Shown here: positions 31,701 through 41,111 of the stretch, one piece after another
Position numbering within the stretch: position 1 is the stretch's first letter
Layout of the letters: the number at the start of each line of letters is the position of its first letter
NCBI RefSeq assembly: GCF_042646605.1
Contig: NZ_JBHRUG010000037.1
Coordinates: 1 to 64,000 of the forward strand
DNA length: 64,000 bases
From: Litchfieldella rifensis
GTDB lineage: Bacteria; Pseudomonadota; Gammaproteobacteria; Pseudomonadales; Halomonadaceae
Direction of reading: 5' to 3'
Notes under the pieces: model-generated
Database searches by the model: none
What the model was told of the DNA's origin: nothing
Seen by the model: only the letters and a program-made list of their open reading frames with translations
Made by a program: the position numbers and the translations under genes

Positions 31701-33194
31701 TTACTGTTCGCTCTCGAACCAAGGCGCACGGGCAGTCATGATCAGTGCCGCAGCGCGCTCCTCGTCCATGTCCTCGATGTCCTTGAGATCATCGACGGAC
31801 TGTTCGGCAAGGTCCTCCATGGTGACGATGCCTCGGCTGGCCAGAATGAAGGCCAAGTGGCGTTCCATCCCCTCCATCTCGAGCAGGTCGTCGGCCGGTT
31901 GCGCACCGTCGAGCTGCTCCTCGGAAGCGATCGCCAGGTTCAACAGCTCGTCCTTGGCCCGCGCCCGCAGTTCCTCGACGAGGTCCTCGTCGAATTCCTC
32001 GATCTCGAGCATTTCTTCGAGTGGCACATAGGCGATTTCCTCGAGGGAGGTGAACCCCTCCTCGACCAGGATTCGCGCCATTTCCTCGTCGATCTCGAGG
32101 TGATTGATGAAGTGCTCGACCAGGCTGTCGATCTCCTGCTCGCGCTTGCCCTCGGCTTCCTCCTCGGTCATCACATTGAGCTTCCAGCCGGTCAGCTCGG
32201 AGGCCAGACGCACGTTCTGACCACTGCGCCCGATGGCCTGGGCGAGGTTGTCCTCGGCGACGGCGACATCCATCGAATGAGTGTCTTCGTCGACCAGGAT
32301 AGAGGCGACATCCGCCGGCGCCATGGCATTGATCACCAGTTGTGCCGGGTTGTCATCCCACAGGATGATATCGACCCGCTCGCTGCGCAGCTCGGTGGAT
32401 ACCGCCTGCACCCGCGATCCTCGCATTCCGACGCAAGCACCGACCGGATCGATGCGCCGATCGTTGGTCTTGACGGCGATCTTGGCCCGCGAGCCGGGAT
32501 CACGGGCCGCGCCCTTGATCTCGATGAGCTGCTCGGCGATTTCCGGCACCTCGATCTTGAACAATTCGATGATCAACTCGGGACAGGTCCGCGACAGGAT
32601 CAACTGCGCTCCCCGGGCCTCGGCATCGACCTTGACCAGCAGAGCACGCACGCGCTCGTTCATGCGGTAGCGTTCGCCAGGGATCATCTCGCTGCGCGGC
32701 AGGAACGCCTCGGCATTGTCACCCAGATCGATGATCAACCCATCACGTGTGGTTTTCTTGACGATGCCGGCGACCAGTTCGCCTTCCCGCTCGGCGTACT
32801 GACGCACCACCTCGGCCCGCTCGGCCTCACGCACCTTCTGCACGATGACCTGCTTGGCGGTCTGGGCCGCGATGCGACCGAAGGCGGCATTTTCGATACG
32901 CTCCTCGACCACGTCGCCGAGAGTCAGCGGTGTATCGCGTCGTTCGGCGAAGGATTGCTTGATTTCGGCATCGGGGTTCTCGAACTCGTCGTCCTCGACC
33001 ACCACCCAACGCCGGAACGTCTCGTAATCACCGGTGGAGCGGTCGATCTTGACCCGAACACTGACCTCCTGGCCCTCGAAGCGCTTGCGTGATGCGCTCG
33101 CCAGAGCGGCTTCCACCGCTTCGAAAATCACGTCCCGGGGCACGCCCTTTTCATTCGAGATCGCATCAACGACCATCAGAATCTCTTTGCTCAT
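31701..33194 (-). CDS. nusA: Transcription termination/antitermination factor NusA
   Basis: The 497-residue RNA polymerase-binding factor has the N-terminal polymerase-binding domain, an S1 domain (about 135-200), two KH domains (VGACVGMRGSRVQAV, and IGRSGQNVRLASEL), and two C-terminal acidic repeats of the gammaproteobacterial type. Length equals E. coli NusA (495). It promotes pausing, termination and rRNA antitermination. It lies 52 bp after rimP in the operon. Confidence 0.97.
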   Translation of the reverse strand: MSKEILMVVDAISNEKGVPRDVIFEAVEAALASASRKRFEGQEVSVRVKIDRSTGDYETFRRWVVVEDDEFENPDAEIKQSFAERRDTPLTLGDVVEERIENAAFGRIAAQTAKQVIVQKVREAERAEVVRQYAEREGELVAGIVKKTTRDGLIIDLGDNAEAFLPRSEMIPGERYRMNERVRALLVKVDAEARGAQLILSRTCPELIIELFKIEVPEIAEQLIEIKGAARDPGSRAKIAVKTNDRRIDPVGACVGMRGSRVQAVSTELRSERVDIILWDDNPAQLVINAMAPADVASILVDEDTHSMDVAVAEDNLAQAIGRSGQNVRLASELTGWKLNVMTEEEAEGKREQEIDSLVEHFINHLEIDEEMARILVEEGFTSLEEIAYVPLEEMLEIEEFDEDLVEELRARAKDELLNLAIASEEQLDGAQPADDLLEMEGMERHLAFILASRGIVTMEDLAEQSVDDLKDIEDMDEERAAALIMTARAPWFESEQ

Positions 33195-33246
33195 GCCTTT
33201 GCCTCGCCAGAAAACCAGTCCTTATGCATCGATCTCATGCGTCGCC

Positions 33247-33708
33247 TCAATCCTCGAACTGGGGCACGACTCGTGCCTGATCGATTGCGTCTATGGGAAA
33301 GCAGTACTCTTCGTCCTCAAGCTGCAACAACACATCGTCACCCTCGACCCCGGCCAGCAGACCCTGAAACTTGCGACGACCCTCGAAGGGAGTACGCAGT
33401 TTCAAGGCAATCACATGGCCCGTGAAACGGGCAAAATGGTCGAGGGTGAACAATGGACGGTCCATACCAGGCGAGGACACTTCCAGGCGGTATTCGCCGG
33501 CGATCGGATCCTCGACATCGAGCACGGCGCTCACTTGCCGGCTGATACTGGCACAATCCTCCACCGACACCCCATCGAGGCTGTCGATATAGATCACCAG
33601 TCGGGAATGTTTGCCCTGGGAAAGATAGTCGATTCCCCAGAGTTCGAAGCCCATGGATGTCACCACCGGCTCGATGAGCGCATACAGCGCCGCGTCCTTG
33701 ATTGCCAC
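33247..33708 (-). CDS. rimP: Ribosome maturation factor RimP
   Basis: The 153-residue protein aids 30S maturation. It has the family start with LIEPVVTSMGFELWGIDY, the VSPGMDRPL-type motif seen here as VSSPGMDRPLFTLDHF, and the Sm-like C-terminal half. It is the first gene of the leftward rimP-nusA-infB-rbfA-truB operon. The gap upstream (33709-33824) contains an inverted repeat CATCTG/CAGATG at 33794-33814 but no clear promoter. Confidence 0.95.
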   Translation of the reverse strand: MAIKDAALYALIEPVVTSMGFELWGIDYLSQGKHSRLVIYIDSLDGVSVEDCASISRQVSAVLDVEDPIAGEYRLEVSSPGMDRPLFTLDHFARFTGHVIALKLRTPFEGRRKFQGLLAGVEGDDVLLQLEDEEYCFPIDAIDQARVVPQFED

Positions 33709-33824
33709 AGACGAAGACTCCTACAGCCGTTGCATCAGGCACCTGGCCAGGAGTTCAAGAGGAAGCTAGGTGGCTGATTGGCATTGCTGTTAACATCTGA
33801 ACGGTCAACAGATGAGCTGCTAAC

Positions 33825-33849
33825 AAAAAGCCCCTTCACTGGAAGGGGC
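33825..33849 (-). terminator. Rho-independent terminator after the initiator tRNA gene
   Basis: An 8-bp GC-rich stem (33830-33837 with 33842-33849, 4-base loop) has five A residues on one side (33825-33829) and four T residues on the other. On the minus strand it ends the secG-tRNA-Leu-tRNA-fMet transcript with TTTTT. It could also work in the other direction. Confidence 0.8.
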
Positions 33850-33914
33850 CTTTTACAAGAAACCTTTCACACCATTCACCGAGGCCCCTCGATAAGGCAA
33901 CACCTTCGGCGAAA

Positions 33915-33991
<77 letters not shown>

Positions 33992-34099
33992 TCATACAGG
34001 TCGGCGATTATAAGAGAGGCTCACGAATTAGTCAAGTACGCGAGGCATCGCCAGGGTGCCAATCTTGCGCTGAACGACCGATGACACATGGTGCTCAGT

Positions 34100-34186
34100 T
34101 GGTGCCGAAGGCGGGACTTGAACCCGCACGACCATACGGTCACTACCCCCTCAAGATAGCGTGTCTACCAATTCCACCACTTCGGC
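34100..34186 (-). tRNA. tRNA-Leu (GAG)
   Basis: An 87-nt class II tRNA with long variable arm and encoded CCA. The acceptor stem is GCCGAAG/CTTCGGC, and the anticodon loop CTTGAGG gives anticodon GAG. It lies between secG and tRNA-fMet, the same arrangement as in pseudomonads, and is probably cut from a secG-containing transcript. Confidence 0.97.
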
Positions 34187-34217
34187 ATCGGGGAGCACAT
34201 CGAAAAAATCGGCGACG

Positions 34218-34577
34218 TCAGTCGCTGCTTTCTTCCAGTACTGGCGCGGCATTATCCACGTCACTCGACTCATCGTCAAGGGTCGGCACGTTTCTTTGCT
34301 GCTCGATCACGCGGGCATCGGGCACACCGGCCTCGGGTGCCTGCCTGGCTTCGGAGGCAAAGTAGGCCAATGCCAGCGAGGTGGCGAAGAAAGCCGCCGC
34401 GAGAACGGCCGTCAGCTTGGACAAGAAACTACCGCTGCCGCGCGATCCGAACACGGTCTGCGAGGCTCCGCCGCCGAAAGCGGCGCCGGCTTCGGCGCCC
34501 TTGCCCTGCTGCAGCAGGACAAGAGCGACCAGGGCGATGGCAATCGCCACATGGGTCATGAGAATGGCAACTTGCAT
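34218..34577 (-). CDS. secG: Preprotein translocase subunit SecG
   Basis: The 119-residue inner-membrane subunit assists SecYE during protein export. Two transmembrane helices lie at about residues 3-22 and 53-73, with the conserved QQGKGAEAGAAFGGGASQTVFG loop in between. The acidic C-terminal tail (about 75-119) is variable in the family. It starts 4 bp after tpiA and is followed by the two tRNA genes. Confidence 0.95.
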   Translation of the reverse strand: MQVAILMTHVAIAIALVALVLLQQGKGAEAGAAFGGGASQTVFGSRGSGSFLSKLTAVLAAAFFATSLALAYFASEARQAPEAGVPDARVIEQQRNVPTLDDESSDVDNAAPVLEESSD

Positions 34578-34581
34578 GAGT

Positions 34582-35328
34582 TCAACCTGCTGACTGACAA
34601 ATGGCTAGAAAATCGTCGACCTGTAGTGAGGCACCGCCCACCAGGCCGCCGTCGATATCGGGCTGCGTAAGCAACTCGGTGGCATTGGCAGCCTTCATGC
34701 TGCCGCCGTACAACAGACGCAGGTCTTCGGCCAGCGTCGCATCGTATTCCCCGAGCCGGGCACGAATCGCTGCATGCACCGCTTGCGCCTGCTCAGGGGT
34801 CGCGGTCCGACCGGTGCCAATGGCCCATACCGGCTCATAGGCAATGATCACCCGTACGCGCTCGTCGGGCTCCAGGGCATCGAAGACCGCCATCACCTGG
34901 CCCAGCACCACGGCCTCCGTGCGCTCCGCCTCGCGCTCCTCGAGGGACTCGCCGACGCACAGGATCGGCGTCAGGCCGACGGTCAAGGCAGCGCGCACGC
35001 GTGCCAACACGGCGGCATCGTCTTCGTGAAAGAGGTTACGGCGTTCGGAATGCCCGACCAACACATAGCGCGCCCCCGACTCGATCAGCATATCGCCACT
35101 GACCTCGCCGGTGAAAGCGCCCTTCGCTTCCGGATGCAGCGTCTGAGCGCCAACCGCCAGCGGTGTATCGTCGAATGCCCGACGGGCAGCGTCCAGATAC
35201 GGCGCCGGCACCATCAGCGCCACCTCGACGGCCGGCAACCGCGCCTCGGCAAAGGTGCGAGCGAAGTCCTCGACCAGCGCCAGTGACCCGTTCATCTTCC
35301 AATTGCCGGCAATCAGCGCCGTACGCAT
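34582..35328 (-). CDS. tpiA: Triose-phosphate isomerase
   Basis: The 248-residue TIM barrel interconverts dihydroxyacetone phosphate and glyceraldehyde-3-phosphate. The substrate lysine K11 (AGNWKMNG), catalytic His in VGHSERR, catalytic Glu in AYEPVWAIGTG and the phosphate loop segment YGGSMKAAN are present. ATG 35328 follows a GAGG site; the open frame extends 19 residues further but without family resemblance. It ends 4 bp before secG. Confidence 0.97.
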   Translation of the reverse strand: MRTALIAGNWKMNGSLALVEDFARTFAEARLPAVEVALMVPAPYLDAARRAFDDTPLAVGAQTLHPEAKGAFTGEVSGDMLIESGARYVLVGHSERRNLFHEDDAAVLARVRAALTVGLTPILCVGESLEEREAERTEAVVLGQVMAVFDALEPDERVRVIIAYEPVWAIGTGRTATPEQAQAVHAAIRARLGEYDATLAEDLRLLYGGSMKAANATELLTQPDIDGGLVGGASLQVDDFLAICQSAG

Positions 35329-35445
35329 AAGCGGTCCTCTTTCAAGGTGGAGCGAAATGGTATAGGAGCGGCCCTGGCATGACAACTGGAGCAGAGGCCC
35401 TCTTCCTTACCCTGCCCCACGGCCGCATCATGCCAGGCACCCGAT

Positions 35446-36792
35446 TCAGCCGAGCAGCGACTCGACATCGCTGGCGATACGCTGCGCCAGCGCCGTCACA
35501 TCCAAATGCGGTCGCCCTTCGACCATCACCCGGATCAACGGCTCGGTGCCCGAGGGCCGCAGCAGGACACGCCCATCGTTGCCCAACTCCGCTTCCACCG
35601 CGGCCACCGAACGCTTCAGGTCATCGCTGGTCATCAGTCTCTCGCGGTCGGCTTGCGGCGACAGGCGAACATTGACCAGTGCCTGGGGTGCCTTCTCGAA
35701 CCCGTCCAGCAACCGGGCCAGTGACACACCCTCGCGCACCATGATCGCCACCACCTGCAATGCCGAGACGATGCCGTCGCCGGTGGTCTGCACATGGCCG
35801 CAGACGATATGCCCCGAAGACTCACCGCCGAGCTGCCATCCGTTGGCAACCAGCCGCTCCATCACATAGCGGTCGCCGACCTGGGTGCGCTCGAAGGGCA
35901 CGCCCAGGTCTTCCAGTGCCGCAGCGAGACCGAAGTTGGACATCAGGGTACCGACCACGCCGCCACCCAGCTCCCCGCGCGCATGCCGATCGCGCGCGAT
36001 CAAGTAGAGGATGTCATCACCGTCGACTTCGCGGCCGTCGGCATCGACCAGCAATACCCGGTCACCGTCGCCGTCGAAGGCGATGCCGAGATCGGCCCCC
36101 TTGCCGATCACCGCCGCCCGCAGGCTCGCCGGGTGGGTCGAGCCCACCTCCTGGTTGATGTTGAGGCCATCGGGGGTGCTGCCGATCAGGCTGACCTCGG
36201 CGCCCAGCTCGCGGAACACACTGGGAGCGATGTGATAGGTGGCGCCATGAGCACAGTCGAGCACGATCTTGAGCCCATGCAGGCTAACCCGGTCAGGGAT
36301 CGTCGACTTGCAGAATTCGATATAGCGACCCGGCGCGTCGCTGATCCGCACCGCCTTGCCCAAGGCGTCGTTGGCAACCGTGGTCAGCGGCTTGTCGAGC
36401 TCTTCCTCGATACGCAACTCGATCCCGTCATCGAGTTTGGTGCCCTCGGCGGAGAAGAACTTGATGCCGTTGTCGTCAAAGGGGTTATGCGAGGCCGAGA
36501 TGACGATGCCGGCGTCGGCCCGGAAGGTCCGGGTCAGATAGGCGATCCCCGGGGTCGGCATCGGGCCCAGCAGCGACACGTCGACACCGGCGGCCGACAG
36601 TCCCGCCTCCAGGGCCGATTCGAACATGTAGCCGGAAATCCGGGTATCCTTGCCGATCAATACCTTGGCCCGGCCACCCCGGGCCAGCACCCGCCCCATG
36701 GCCCAGCCCAGCTTGAGCATGAAATCCGCGGTAATGGGGTACTCGCCAACGGTCCCGCGAATGCCGTCGGTTCCGAAATAACGTCTTGTCAT
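35446..36792 (-). CDS. glmM: Phosphoglucosamine mutase
   Basis: The 448-residue enzyme converts glucosamine-6-phosphate to glucosamine-1-phosphate for peptidoglycan and LPS precursors. The catalytic phosphoserine is S101 in ISASHNPF, the metal loop is DGDGDR and the sugar loop is GEQSGH-like, here GGESSGHIV. The phosphate loop RPSGTEPLIRVM lies near the C-terminus. Its ATG overlaps the folP stop as ATGA, the conserved folP-glmM arrangement after ftsH. Confidence 0.97.
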   Translation of the reverse strand: MTRRYFGTDGIRGTVGEYPITADFMLKLGWAMGRVLARGGRAKVLIGKDTRISGYMFESALEAGLSAAGVDVSLLGPMPTPGIAYLTRTFRADAGIVISASHNPFDDNGIKFFSAEGTKLDDGIELRIEEELDKPLTTVANDALGKAVRISDAPGRYIEFCKSTIPDRVSLHGLKIVLDCAHGATYHIAPSVFRELGAEVSLIGSTPDGLNINQEVGSTHPASLRAAVIGKGADLGIAFDGDGDRVLLVDADGREVDGDDILYLIARDRHARGELGGGVVGTLMSNFGLAAALEDLGVPFERTQVGDRYVMERLVANGWQLGGESSGHIVCGHVQTTGDGIVSALQVVAIMVREGVSLARLLDGFEKAPQALVNVRLSPQADRERLMTSDDLKRSVAAVEAELGNDGRVLLRPSGTEPLIRVMVEGRPHLDVTALAQRIASDVESLLG

Positions 36793-37652
36793 GTTTCCAA
36801 GCCTTCCTGTAGCACGGCCCAGGCCATATTGACTGCATCCACGCTGGGCCCGACATCGTGGACACGCAGAATCCGCGCACCGCGTTCGACTGCCATAGCG
36901 GCCACAGCCAGCCCTCCGGCCAATCGCTCCTCCACCGGTCGCTCCAGCACCTTGCCGATCATGCTCTTGCGCGACATCCCCGCCAGCAGTGGCAGGCCCA
37001 GTGATTGCAACCGATCCATGCGATTGAGCAAACGCAGATTATGTTCGACAGTCTTGCCGAACCCGAAGCCCGGATCGAGAATCAAGCGCTCGCGTCGCAA
37101 GCCTGCGGCTTCGCAGGCAGCGACGCGCTCTTTGAGGAAAGCCATCACGGCATCTTCCACACTCTCATCATAGTGCGGAGCCTGTTGCATATCACCCGGC
37201 TCCCCCACCATGTGCATCAGGCATATCGGCAAGCCGCTGCAAGCCGCCGCCTGCAGGGCACCCTCGCGGCGCAGCGCACGCACGTCGTTGATCATGCCGG
37301 CGCCGAGCGCCGTCACTTCACGCATGACCTCGGGGGCACTGGTATCCACCGACACCAGCGCATCGAGTTCGTGCACCAGGCGTTCGACCACCGGCGCCAC
37401 CCGGTCCAGCTCCTGCTGTATGGGTACACTCACAGCCCCGGGACGGGTCGACTCGCCACCCACGTCGATGATCGCCGCACCTTCGGCCAGCATGCGCTCG
37501 GCGTGGCGCAAGGCATCGTCGGTCACGGTATGCCGGCCGCCGTCGGAGAAGGAATCGGGAGTGACATTGAGGACCCCCATGACGCGAGGGTAAGAAAGGT
37601 CTAGCCGGTGCCGGCCACAATGTAAAATAACCGTTGTCGAAATGTCAGTCAT
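36789..37652 (-). CDS. folP: Dihydropteroate synthase
   Basis: The 287-residue TIM-barrel enzyme condenses the FolK product with p-aminobenzoate; it is the sulfonamide target. MGVLNVTPDSFSDGGRH (pterin-binding start), IDVGGESTRPGA and the DPGFGFGKTVEHN segment are intact. I start at ATG 37652, giving MTDISTTV; the open frame runs 100 codons further upstream but that part overlaps the ftsH terminator region and looks random. It overlaps glmM by 4 bases. Confidence 0.95.
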   Translation of the reverse strand: MTDISTTVILHCGRHRLDLSYPRVMGVLNVTPDSFSDGGRHTVTDDALRHAERMLAEGAAIIDVGGESTRPGAVSVPIQQELDRVAPVVERLVHELDALVSVDTSAPEVMREVTALGAGMINDVRALRREGALQAAACSGLPICLMHMVGEPGDMQQAPHYDESVEDAVMAFLKERVAACEAAGLRRERLILDPGFGFGKTVEHNLRLLNRMDRLQSLGLPLLAGMSRKSMIGKVLERPVEERLAGGLAVAAMAVERGARILRVHDVGPSVDAVNMAWAVLQEGLET

Positions 37653-37749
37653 GACGCTGGGTCCTGCCGATGAGAGGCCTGCTGCGCCGCGTGCCGCGGC
37701 AGGTGTCACTCGCGAAAAAGGCCCACTGTAATCAGGCGCCGTCCGGGGC

Positions 37750-37778
37750 GCAAGAAGGCGCCCTCGCGGGGCGCCTTC
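37750..37778 (-). terminator. Terminator hairpin after ftsH
   Basis: A perfect 10-bp GC-rich stem (37754-37763 with 37769-37778, 5-base loop) lies 26 bp after the ftsH stop. Only TT-C-TT follows on the minus strand, so it may allow readthrough to folP. Confidence 0.6.
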
Positions 37779-37803
37779 GCTTGCTGCATCGGGACCGCCG
37801 ACA

Positions 37804-39786
37804 TCAATGACCGGCAGGCCCCCCAAGGGGGTCGGAAGGCCGGCGACGCGGGCCGTCATCGTCCTCTTCCTCGTTGCCGTCATCGACCTGCTGAGGAACC
37901 TCCGGCTCGGCCTTGGGCTCCTCGGCCAATGGCGTCCCACCGCCGGAGTCATCGCCTTCCCATCCCTCGGGGGGACGCGGCTTGCGACCCGACATGATGT
38001 CCTTGAGCTGCTCGGCGTCGATGGTTTCGTACATCATCAGCGCTTCGGCCATGGCATCGAGCTTGTCGCGATTGTCTACGAGGATCTGGCGCGCCTTGTC
38101 GTAGCACTCGTCGATGATCCGACGCACTTCCTTGTCGAGCTTGGTGGTGGTTTCACCAGACTTGAGCTTGCCACCGCTGCCTGGCCCACCCAGGAACTGG
38201 TGCGACTCGTCCTCGTCGTACATCAGCGGCCCCATCTCATCGGACAGGCCCCATTTGGCGACCATGTTGTGGGCCAATTCGGTCGCGCGCTTGATGTCAT
38301 TGGAGGCGCCGGTGGTCACCCCATTCGGCCCCAGCGTCATTTCCTCGGCGATACGACCGCCGAACAGTGAGCAGATCTGGCTAATGATCTGCTGGCGCGA
38401 CAGGCTGTAGCGGTCCTCTTCCGGCAGGAACATGGTGACGCCCAAGGCTCGCCCGCGCGGAATGATGGTGACCTTGTACACCGGGTCGTGCTCGGGCATC
38501 ACCAGGCCGATGATGGCGTGGCCCGACTCATGATAGGCGGTATTGCGCTTCTCCTTCTCGGACATGACCATCGACTTGCGCTCGGCGCCCATCATGATCT
38601 TGTCCTTGGCCAGCTCCAGCTCTTCCATGCTGACCAGGCGCTTGTTGCGGCGCGCCGCGAACAGCGCCGCCTCGTTGACCAGGTTGGCCAGATCGGCGCC
38701 GGAGAAGCCCGGCGTGCCACGGGCGATCAATTGGGGCTTGACGTCCTCGGCCAGCGGCACCTTGCGCAGGTGCACGCCCAGGATGTGCTCGCGGCCGCGA
38801 ATGTCGGGCAGCCCCACGGTGACCTGACGGTCGAAGCGGCCCGGGCGCAACAGCGCCGGATCGAGCACGTCGGGGCGGTTGGTGGCGGCGATGACGATGA
38901 TCCCTTCGTTGGCTTCGAAGCCGTCCATCTCCACCAGCAACTGGTTGAGCGTCTGTTCGCGCTCGTCGTTGCCACCGCCCATGCCGGCACCACGCGAGCG
39001 GCCCACGGCATCGATCTCATCGATGAAGATGATGCATGGCGCCTGCTTCTTGGCCTGCTCGAACATGTCGCGCACGCGGGACGCTCCCACGCCAACGAAC
39101 ATCTCGACGAAATCGGAACCGGAGATCGAGAAGAACGGCACCTTGGCTTCGCCGGCGATGGACCGCGCAAGCAAGGTCTTGCCGGTCCCCGGGGGGCCGA
39201 CCATCAACACGCCACGCGGGATGGTGCCACCCAGGCGCTGGAACTTGCTGGGGTCGCGCAGGAAGTCGACCAGTTCCTCGACTTCCTCCTTGGCCTCATC
39301 ACAGCCGGCCACGTCGGCGAAGGTGGTCTTGATCTGGTCCTGGGAAAGCAGCTTGGCCTTGGACTTGCCGAAGCTCATCGGCCCGCCTTTGCCGCCGGCG
39401 CCCCCCTGCATCTGGCGCATGAAGAACAGGAAGATGGCCAGGATGATCAGGATCGGGAAGCTGGCAATCAGCAGCCGCGTCCACAGACTCTGCTCTTGAG
39501 GCTCCTTGCCAACCACGGTGACGTTGTTGGACAGCAGATCGTCCATCAGCTTGGGATCTTCCGCCGCCGGGCGAATGGTCCGGAACTGCGAGCCGTCGGT
39601 ACGCTCACCGGAAATGGTGTAACCGTCGATGGTTACGCTGCGAACCTGCTGGTTCTGCACCTGCTGGACGAACTGTGAGTAGTTCATCGTCTGCGGCGTA
39701 TTGTCGACACTGAAGTTGTTGAACACCGTCAGCAATACTGCTGCGATGACCAACCACAGAATCAGGTTCTTCGCCATGTCATTCAA
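37804..39786 (-). CDS. ftsH: ATP-dependent zinc metalloprotease FtsH
   Basis: The 660-residue membrane-anchored AAA+ protease degrades misfolded membrane proteins and regulators such as sigma32 and LpxC. Transmembrane helices are at about 7-24 and 105-123; Walker A GPPGTGKT at 197-204; the second-region-of-homology arginines in LLRPGRFDRQ (312-321); and the zinc motif HESGH at 419-423. The listed start is a TTG with GAGGG 7 bases upstream; ATG three codons later (39777) lacks that spacing. The rlmE-ftsH-folP-glmM order is conserved. Confidence 0.96.
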   Translation of the reverse strand: MNDMAKNLILWLVIAAVLLTVFNNFSVDNTPQTMNYSQFVQQVQNQQVRSVTIDGYTISGERTDGSQFRTIRPAAEDPKLMDDLLSNNVTVVGKEPQEQSLWTRLLIASFPILIILAIFLFFMRQMQGGAGGKGGPMSFGKSKAKLLSQDQIKTTFADVAGCDEAKEEVEELVDFLRDPSKFQRLGGTIPRGVLMVGPPGTGKTLLARSIAGEAKVPFFSISGSDFVEMFVGVGASRVRDMFEQAKKQAPCIIFIDEIDAVGRSRGAGMGGGNDEREQTLNQLLVEMDGFEANEGIIVIAATNRPDVLDPALLRPGRFDRQVTVGLPDIRGREHILGVHLRKVPLAEDVKPQLIARGTPGFSGADLANLVNEAALFAARRNKRLVSMEELELAKDKIMMGAERKSMVMSEKEKRNTAYHESGHAIIGLVMPEHDPVYKVTIIPRGRALGVTMFLPEEDRYSLSRQQIISQICSLFGGRIAEEMTLGPNGVTTGASNDIKRATELAHNMVAKWGLSDEMGPLMYDEDESHQFLGGPGSGGKLKSGETTTKLDKEVRRIIDECYDKARQILVDNRDKLDAMAEALMMYETIDAEQLKDIMSGRKPRPPEGWEGDDSGGGTPLAEEPKAEPEVPQQVDDGNEEEDDDGPRRRPSDPLGGPAGH

Positions 39787-39954
39787 GGGAGTACCCTCAT
39801 TGCTGAAATCGATCTGCCAAATGAGCCTAGAGGTTCGACACTACAGCACATGGGGACGTTCAACCACACATGCCAGCCTCGAACGACTGTGGCACAGCCT
39901 AACCCGGGAGCCTGCCTATCGCTTCCTTAGCCCTCGCTATCGGGCCGTGCCGTA

Positions 39955-40632
39955 TCAGCCCCGAAATCCTTGCGCCAGCAGGTAGACTTCGCGCGAACGC
40001 GCGCGCGACGCCTCCGGCTTGCGAGTGACCACCTTGTCGAAGCTGCCGCGCAGCTCCGCCAGGAAGTCATCGAATCCTTCGCCCTGGAACACCTTGGCCA
40101 GAAAGCGGCCACCGGGTGCCAGCGTCTGGCGAGCCAGGTCCAACGCCAGTTCGACGAGATACATCGCCTGGGGCTGATCGATGGCGGCCATACCACTCAT
40201 ATTGGGGGCCATATCGGACATCACAAGGTCCACCGGTCGAGAATCTACGGCGGCGAGAATCGCCTCGAGCACTTCGTCCTCGGTGAAGTCGCCCGCGATG
40301 AAGTCGACCCCGGCCACGGCATCCATCTCGAGAATGTCCGAGGCGACCACCATTCCCGTCTCGCCAACCTTGTCGGCGGCGACCTGACTCCATCCTCCCG
40401 GGGCCGCCCCCAGGTCGATCACCGTCATGCCGGGCTTGAACAGCTTGTCCTTGGCGTCGAGTTCGAGCAGCTTGTAACTGGCGCGGCTACGATAGCCATC
40501 CTGCCAACTGCGCTGCACGTATGGGTCGTCGAAATGCTCCTTGAGCCAACCCGCGCTGGTCTTGCTGGCAGCGCTCTTGTGGGCACCGCTGCGAGACGCG
40601 GGAAGCCTGTTGGGGCTGGAGGAACGTGCCAC
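39955..40632 (-). CDS. rlmE: 23S rRNA (uridine-2'-O)-methyltransferase
   Basis: The 225-residue heat-shock-linked enzyme (also called FtsJ or RrmJ) methylates U2552 in the A-loop of 23S rRNA. The SAM motif is VIDLGAAPGGWSQVA and the KDKE catalytic set includes the lysine in RSRASYKLLELD and the aspartate in MSDMAPNMSG. I start at GTG 40632 with AGGTGA upstream, giving MARSSSPNR; further upstream the frame loses similarity. It is divergent from yhbY, as in many gammaproteobacteria. Confidence 0.94.
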   Translation of the reverse strand: MARSSSPNRLPASRSGAHKSAASKTSAGWLKEHFDDPYVQRSWQDGYRSRASYKLLELDAKDKLFKPGMTVIDLGAAPGGWSQVAADKVGETGMVVASDILEMDAVAGVDFIAGDFTEDEVLEAILAAVDSRPVDLVMSDMAPNMSGMAAIDQPQAMYLVELALDLARQTLAPGGRFLAKVFQGEGFDDFLAELRGSFDKVVTRKPEASRARSREVYLLAQGFRG

Positions 40633-40770
40633 GGCGTCACCTGGGTTTCTGATATTCGGAATCACGGGGGTGTCGAGGGAGCCTGAGACGGAGCCGCGGA
40701 TGACGCTTTCACCACAGCGACTTTCGCCGTACCATGGCGTGTTCAGCGCAACTGGAAGCATCACGATACC

Positions 40771-41097
40771 ATGAGCTTGTCACAGGCACAAAAGAAAGCA
40801 TTCCGCAGCATCGGCCACCACCTGAACCCCGTCGTCACCGTATCCGAGAACGGCATTTCCGACGGGCTTCTGGCCGAACTCGAGCGCGCCCTCGACGACC
40901 ATGAGCTGGTCAAGATCAAGCTGGCGATCGCCGAGCGCGACGATCGTGCCCTCGTACTCGACCAGTTGGTCGTCCAGAGCGGCGCCGAACGGGTGCAAGC
41001 CATCGGCAAGATGGCGCTGCTCTACCGCCACAATCCCAAGGCCAACCCCAAGCTGTCGAATATCAAGCGCTTCGAGGGCCATCACGGCCGGCACTGA
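40771..41097 (+). CDS. yhbY: Ribosome-associated CRM-domain RNA-binding protein YhbY
   Basis: The 108-residue protein is a single CRM (KH-like) domain that binds pre-50S particles. The GxxG-type loop and core are seen in FRSIGHHLNPVVTVSENGIS, ELVKIKLA and AIGKMALLYRHNPKANPKLSNI. It lies opposite rlmE, the usual neighbour, and is followed by a strong terminator. Confidence 0.93.
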   Translation: MSLSQAQKKAFRSIGHHLNPVVTVSENGISDGLLAELERALDDHELVKIKLAIAERDDRALVLDQLVVQSGAERVQAIGKMALLYRHNPKANPKLSNIKRFEGHHGRH

Positions 41098-41111
41098 AGC
41101 GGTAAGTCTAG

